Assembly: GCA_043782425.1 (NCBI GenBank)
Contig: JAYWAM010000010.1
Span: forward strand, 1-7,704
Source: JAYWAM01 sp043782425
Lineage (GTDB): Bacteria; Pseudomonadota; Gammaproteobacteria; Burkholderiales; Usitatibacteraceae
DNA: 7,704 bases
Direction of reading: 5' to 3'
Part shown: positions 5,819-7,704 of the stretch, piece by piece
Position numbering within the stretch: the first letter of the stretch is position 1
Layout: each line of letters begins with the position of its first letter
Made by a program: the position numbers and the translations under genes
The notes under the pieces: model-generated
Databases searched by the model: none
What the model was told of the DNA's origin: nothing
Seen by the model: only the letters and a program-made list of their open reading frames with translations

Positions 5819-6850
5819 TCAGGCGGCTTGCGGAAGAATAGAAAAATCGAGCTTGCGCGCTTGACGCAGCACCGTGATAGAAGTTTTCAAATGGCTTTCA
5901 TAACCGGTAAGCAGACGATGCATATCGTCCACGGCGCTGACTGCGGTTTCGCCCAGGGCGATGATGATGTCGCCGGATTTGAGCCCGGCCCGGGAAGCCG
6001 GGCTGTCCGGCTCAATCGACAAAACGCTGACGCCGTTTTGCGAAGCCAGACCGAAATGCCGCACCAGCTTGCGCTGAATGGGAGAATTTTGCGCCGCCAG
6101 GCCCAGGCGGCTGCGCTGTACGCGGCCTTCCTTGATGAGCCAATCGGCAACCAATTGCGCGCTATTGCTGGCAATGGCGAAACACAAGCCATGCGCGGGA
6201 GCAATGACAGAGGTGCTCACACCAATCACGTCGCCTGCGGAGTTCACCAGCGGCCCGCCGGAATTACCAGGGTTGAGCGCGGCATCGGTTTGAATGACGT
6301 TGTCCACCAGGCGCCCGCTTTGCGTGCGCATCGATCCGCCCAGCGCGCTCACAACGCCGGAAGTGACGGTGTGCTGGAAGCCATACGGGCTGCCAATAGC
6401 GATAGCGACCTGGCCTACTTCTACCTGCGAAGAATCGGCAAGTTTGCAGAATTTTTCGGTATCGGAGGCGAGCTTGATAACCGCAAGATCGGTATCGGGA
6501 TCATCGCCCACTAATTCAGCTTCGACTTCGCGACCGTCTGGCAGGCTCACCTCAATGGAGCGCGCGCCCGACACCACGTGACTGTTGGTGAGCGTGTATC
6601 CGTCCGCAGAGATGACGAAACCTGAACCGCCGCCTGATTTTGGCAGTACGCCGCGCCGCGCCACAGTTTTTTCCATTGCGACATGAATCACCGCCGGACG
6701 CACGCGTTTGACCGCGCGCATGACAGCGCGCGAATAGGCATCGTGCAGGGGGATTTCACCACGGCGCGACAGCGACGATGATCCGAAATCGGAAACATCA
6801 CCGCCATCGTTCAACACCAGAGTAATGCCAGGTTGTAGCGCGTCGAGCAT
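5819..6850 (-). CDS. HtrA/Deg-type serine protease with one PDZ domain, no signal peptide
   Basis: A 343-aa S1C-family protease or chaperone-protease that cleaves misfolded proteins. The trypsin-like domain (about 40-235) carries the full triad: H91 in TNSHVVSG, D121 in DPDTDLAVIKL and S197 in NPGNSGGPL. One PDZ domain follows (about 245-338), including the GVSVLSIEPDSPASRAGLKSGD segment that binds substrate C-termini. DegP has two PDZ domains and DegS one. Unlike both, the N-terminus (MLDALQPG, then a polar GDVSDFGSSSLSRRGE stretch) has no signal peptide or membrane anchor. No in-frame start codon lies upstream before the terminator at 6887, so export would need a non-classical route. A cytoplasmic site is inferred. 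No strong RBS precedes the ATG at 6850. The gene is flanked by terminators and seems monocistronic. Confidence 0.92.
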   Translation of the reverse strand: MLDALQPGITLVLNDGGDVSDFGSSSLSRRGEIPLHDAYSRAVMRAVKRVRPAVIHVAMEKTVARRGVLPKSGGGSGFVISADGYTLTNSHVVSGARSIEVSLPDGREVEAELVGDDPDTDLAVIKLASDTEKFCKLADSSQVEVGQVAIAIGSPYGFQHTVTSGVVSALGGSMRTQSGRLVDNVIQTDAALNPGNSGGPLVNSAGDVIGVSTSVIAPAHGLCFAIASNSAQLVADWLIKEGRVQRSRLGLAAQNSPIQRKLVRHFGLASQNGVSVLSIEPDSPASRAGLKSGDIIIALGETAVSAVDDMHRLLTGYESHLKTSITVLRQARKLDFSILPQAA

Positions 6851-6886
6851 ATTAGCCGTCTGAGAGTGAAGTTTGCTGAAATAAAT

Positions 6887-6920
6887 GGGGGCTGCAAGTA
6901 CCCTTGCACCCCCCTTTTTT
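6887..6920 (+). terminator. Intrinsic terminator between flavoprotein and protease genes
   Basis: GGGGG (6887-6891) and TGCAAG (6893-6898) pair with CTTGCA (6903-6908) and the C run 6909-6914, leaving one bulged C at 6892 and a TACC loop. Six Ts follow at 6915-6920 on the plus strand. Read on the minus strand the stem is followed by ATTTATTT, so it can also end the flavoprotein transcript. Confidence 0.75.
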
Positions 6921-6979
6921 ATTGCCTCTAGTTTAATCCGGAACGCGCCGGAAGGCTAGACCCACAGCGAAAATTCTCT

Positions 6980-7552
6980 CTAAGTCTTTAATTTAATTAT
7001 TGTTTCGGCAACCCTCTTACCCAGACTGTGGACAGTTTCATGCGTCTGTTGGTGTGAAATTGTGCCATCGGCACCCAAAAGTGAGGCCACTTTAGGGACT
7101 GCCAGCACCGGTAAAACGAAAACCCCCAGGTTGCTCAGAATGTAGGACACATGCGGCAAAGCGCGAATCGTGCCGAAAGCGCCGTTGGATGCGCCCATCA
7201 AGCCGCATACTTTGCCGCTAAACGGCGCGCTGCCGCTTTCGCCGTTCACTTCCTGCGATAACCAATCAATAGTGTTCTTAAGCAACGGGGTGATCGAGGT
7301 GTTGTATTCCGGACTGGCGATCAGCAGACCTTGGCTCGCCATCATCAGCTTGCGCAGTGGCAACATCTGCGGCGGCACGCCGTGTTCGGCGTGCCAATCG
7401 GCATCGTAAATCGGCAGAGGAAAGTCGCGCAAATCCGCGAGCGTGACCTCGGCGCCCGCAGCGCGCGCGCCTTGCACAGCGACCGCCAGCACCTTGCGAT
7501 TGAAGGATTCTTTGCGCACGCTACCGGCAAAAGCGAGAATTTTTACGGACAT
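6980..7552 (-). CDS. NADPH-dependent FMN reductase-type flavoprotein
   Basis: A 190-aa flavodoxin-fold oxidoreductase that uses NAD(P)H and bound FMN to reduce quinones, chromate, azo dyes or free flavin, depending on the member. It shows the phosphate-binding loop GSVRKESFN (10-18), the flavin-contacting SPEYNTSITPLLKNTIDWLS (80-99) and GASNGAFGTIRALPHV (120-135). These motifs and the length (about 180-190 aa) fit the ChrR/YieF and ArsH-like branch of this family better than SsuE, but the substrate cannot be assigned. The ATG at 7552 has AAGGA about 6 nt upstream. A REP-like element begins about 60 bp upstream of its start. It is cytoplasmic and probably monocistronic. Confidence 0.9.
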   Translation of the reverse strand: MSVKILAFAGSVRKESFNRKVLAVAVQGARAAGAEVTLADLRDFPLPIYDADWHAEHGVPPQMLPLRKLMMASQGLLIASPEYNTSITPLLKNTIDWLSQEVNGESGSAPFSGKVCGLMGASNGAFGTIRALPHVSYILSNLGVFVLPVLAVPKVASLLGADGTISHQQTHETVHSLGKRVAETIIKLKT

Positions 7553-7610
7553 GGTTTTCCTTTTTAATTGAGTGTTTCTAAATTCAATTCACTACAGTTT
7601 CTTGAATCCA

Positions 7611-7704
7611 CCACCCCCTCACCCCGACCCTCTCCCCCGTTCCGGTGGAGAGGGAGAAAACTCCCTCTCCCGCTTGGGCGGGAGAGGGCGGGGGTGAGGG
7701 TGGG
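7611..7704. repeat. REP-like palindromic element with alternating hairpin arms, partial at the window edge
   Basis: CCCTCTCC-type arms at 7628-7635 and 7663-7670 alternate with GGAGAGGG-type arms at 7647-7654 and 7681-7688. They can fold as two side-by-side hairpins (the second a perfect 11-bp stem 7663-7673 with 7678-7688 and a TTGG loop) or as one central 10-bp hairpin (7647-7656 with 7661-7670, AAAA loop) inside a long outer stem. The outer ends are near-inverted repeats (CCCTCACCCC against GGGGTGAGGG). This type of dispersed intergenic repeat is common in proteobacteria, and no gene is seen in it. The right end may extend beyond the window. Confidence 0.8.

Noticed and set aside
5828..6514. 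Plus-strand 228-codon open frame inside the protease gene
   Set aside because: Antisense to the conserved catalytic domain, with no recognisable protein features.
1..7704. tRNA, rRNA, CRISPR repeats or prophage genes
   Set aside because: No cloverleaf, rRNA signature, regularly spaced repeats or phage genes were seen; the only mobile sequences are the intron end and the REP-like element.

Overview
The window looks like chromosomal DNA from a GC-rich proteobacterium. Protein resemblance suggests a betaproteobacterium, but that taxonomic call is from memory of these families and is only a moderate inference. All convincing protein genes lie on the minus strand. No tRNA, rRNA or CRISPR array was seen, and no stretch longer than 300 bases lacks a gene.

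Left edge (1-1022): the window opens in the 3' end of a group II intron (domains V and VI, plus-strand orientation). The intron abuts and truncates an ABC-transporter ATPase gene on the minus strand, immediately after its Walker B motif. Upstream of the ATPase, overlapping it by 4 nt, is a YtrA-type GntR repressor gene. Ahead of the repressor sits a perfect 13-bp inverted repeat with a 6-nt spacer that overlaps a predicted promoter. This reads as a self-repressed regulator-ABC operon broken by a retroelement.

Region 1057-1981: a two-gene minus-strand cassette encodes a small 75-aa protein of unknown function and, overlapping it by 29 nt, an AbiEii-like nucleotidyltransferase of 241 aa. The layout resembles a toxin-antitoxin or abortive-infection module, but the small partner is not a family I can name. 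This is the best candidate in the window for an undescribed system.

Region 2150-5708: a thioredoxin gene (trxA, WCAPC active site) is followed on the same strand by a short bifunctional proline-catabolic flavoenzyme gene, putA (1040 aa, no N-terminal DNA-binding domain). The putA start codon lies inside a strong two-part hairpin filling the trxA-putA gap, which suggests a regulatory RNA structure or an operator. PutA converts proline to glutamate through P5C.

Region 5819-7704: an HtrA/Deg-type serine protease with one PDZ domain and no signal peptide, then an NADPH-dependent FMN reductase-type flavoprotein. Stem-loop terminators stand between these units; both have their best T-tract on the plus strand, opposite to the genes. 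The window ends in a REP-like element with alternating complementary arms just upstream of the flavoprotein gene.
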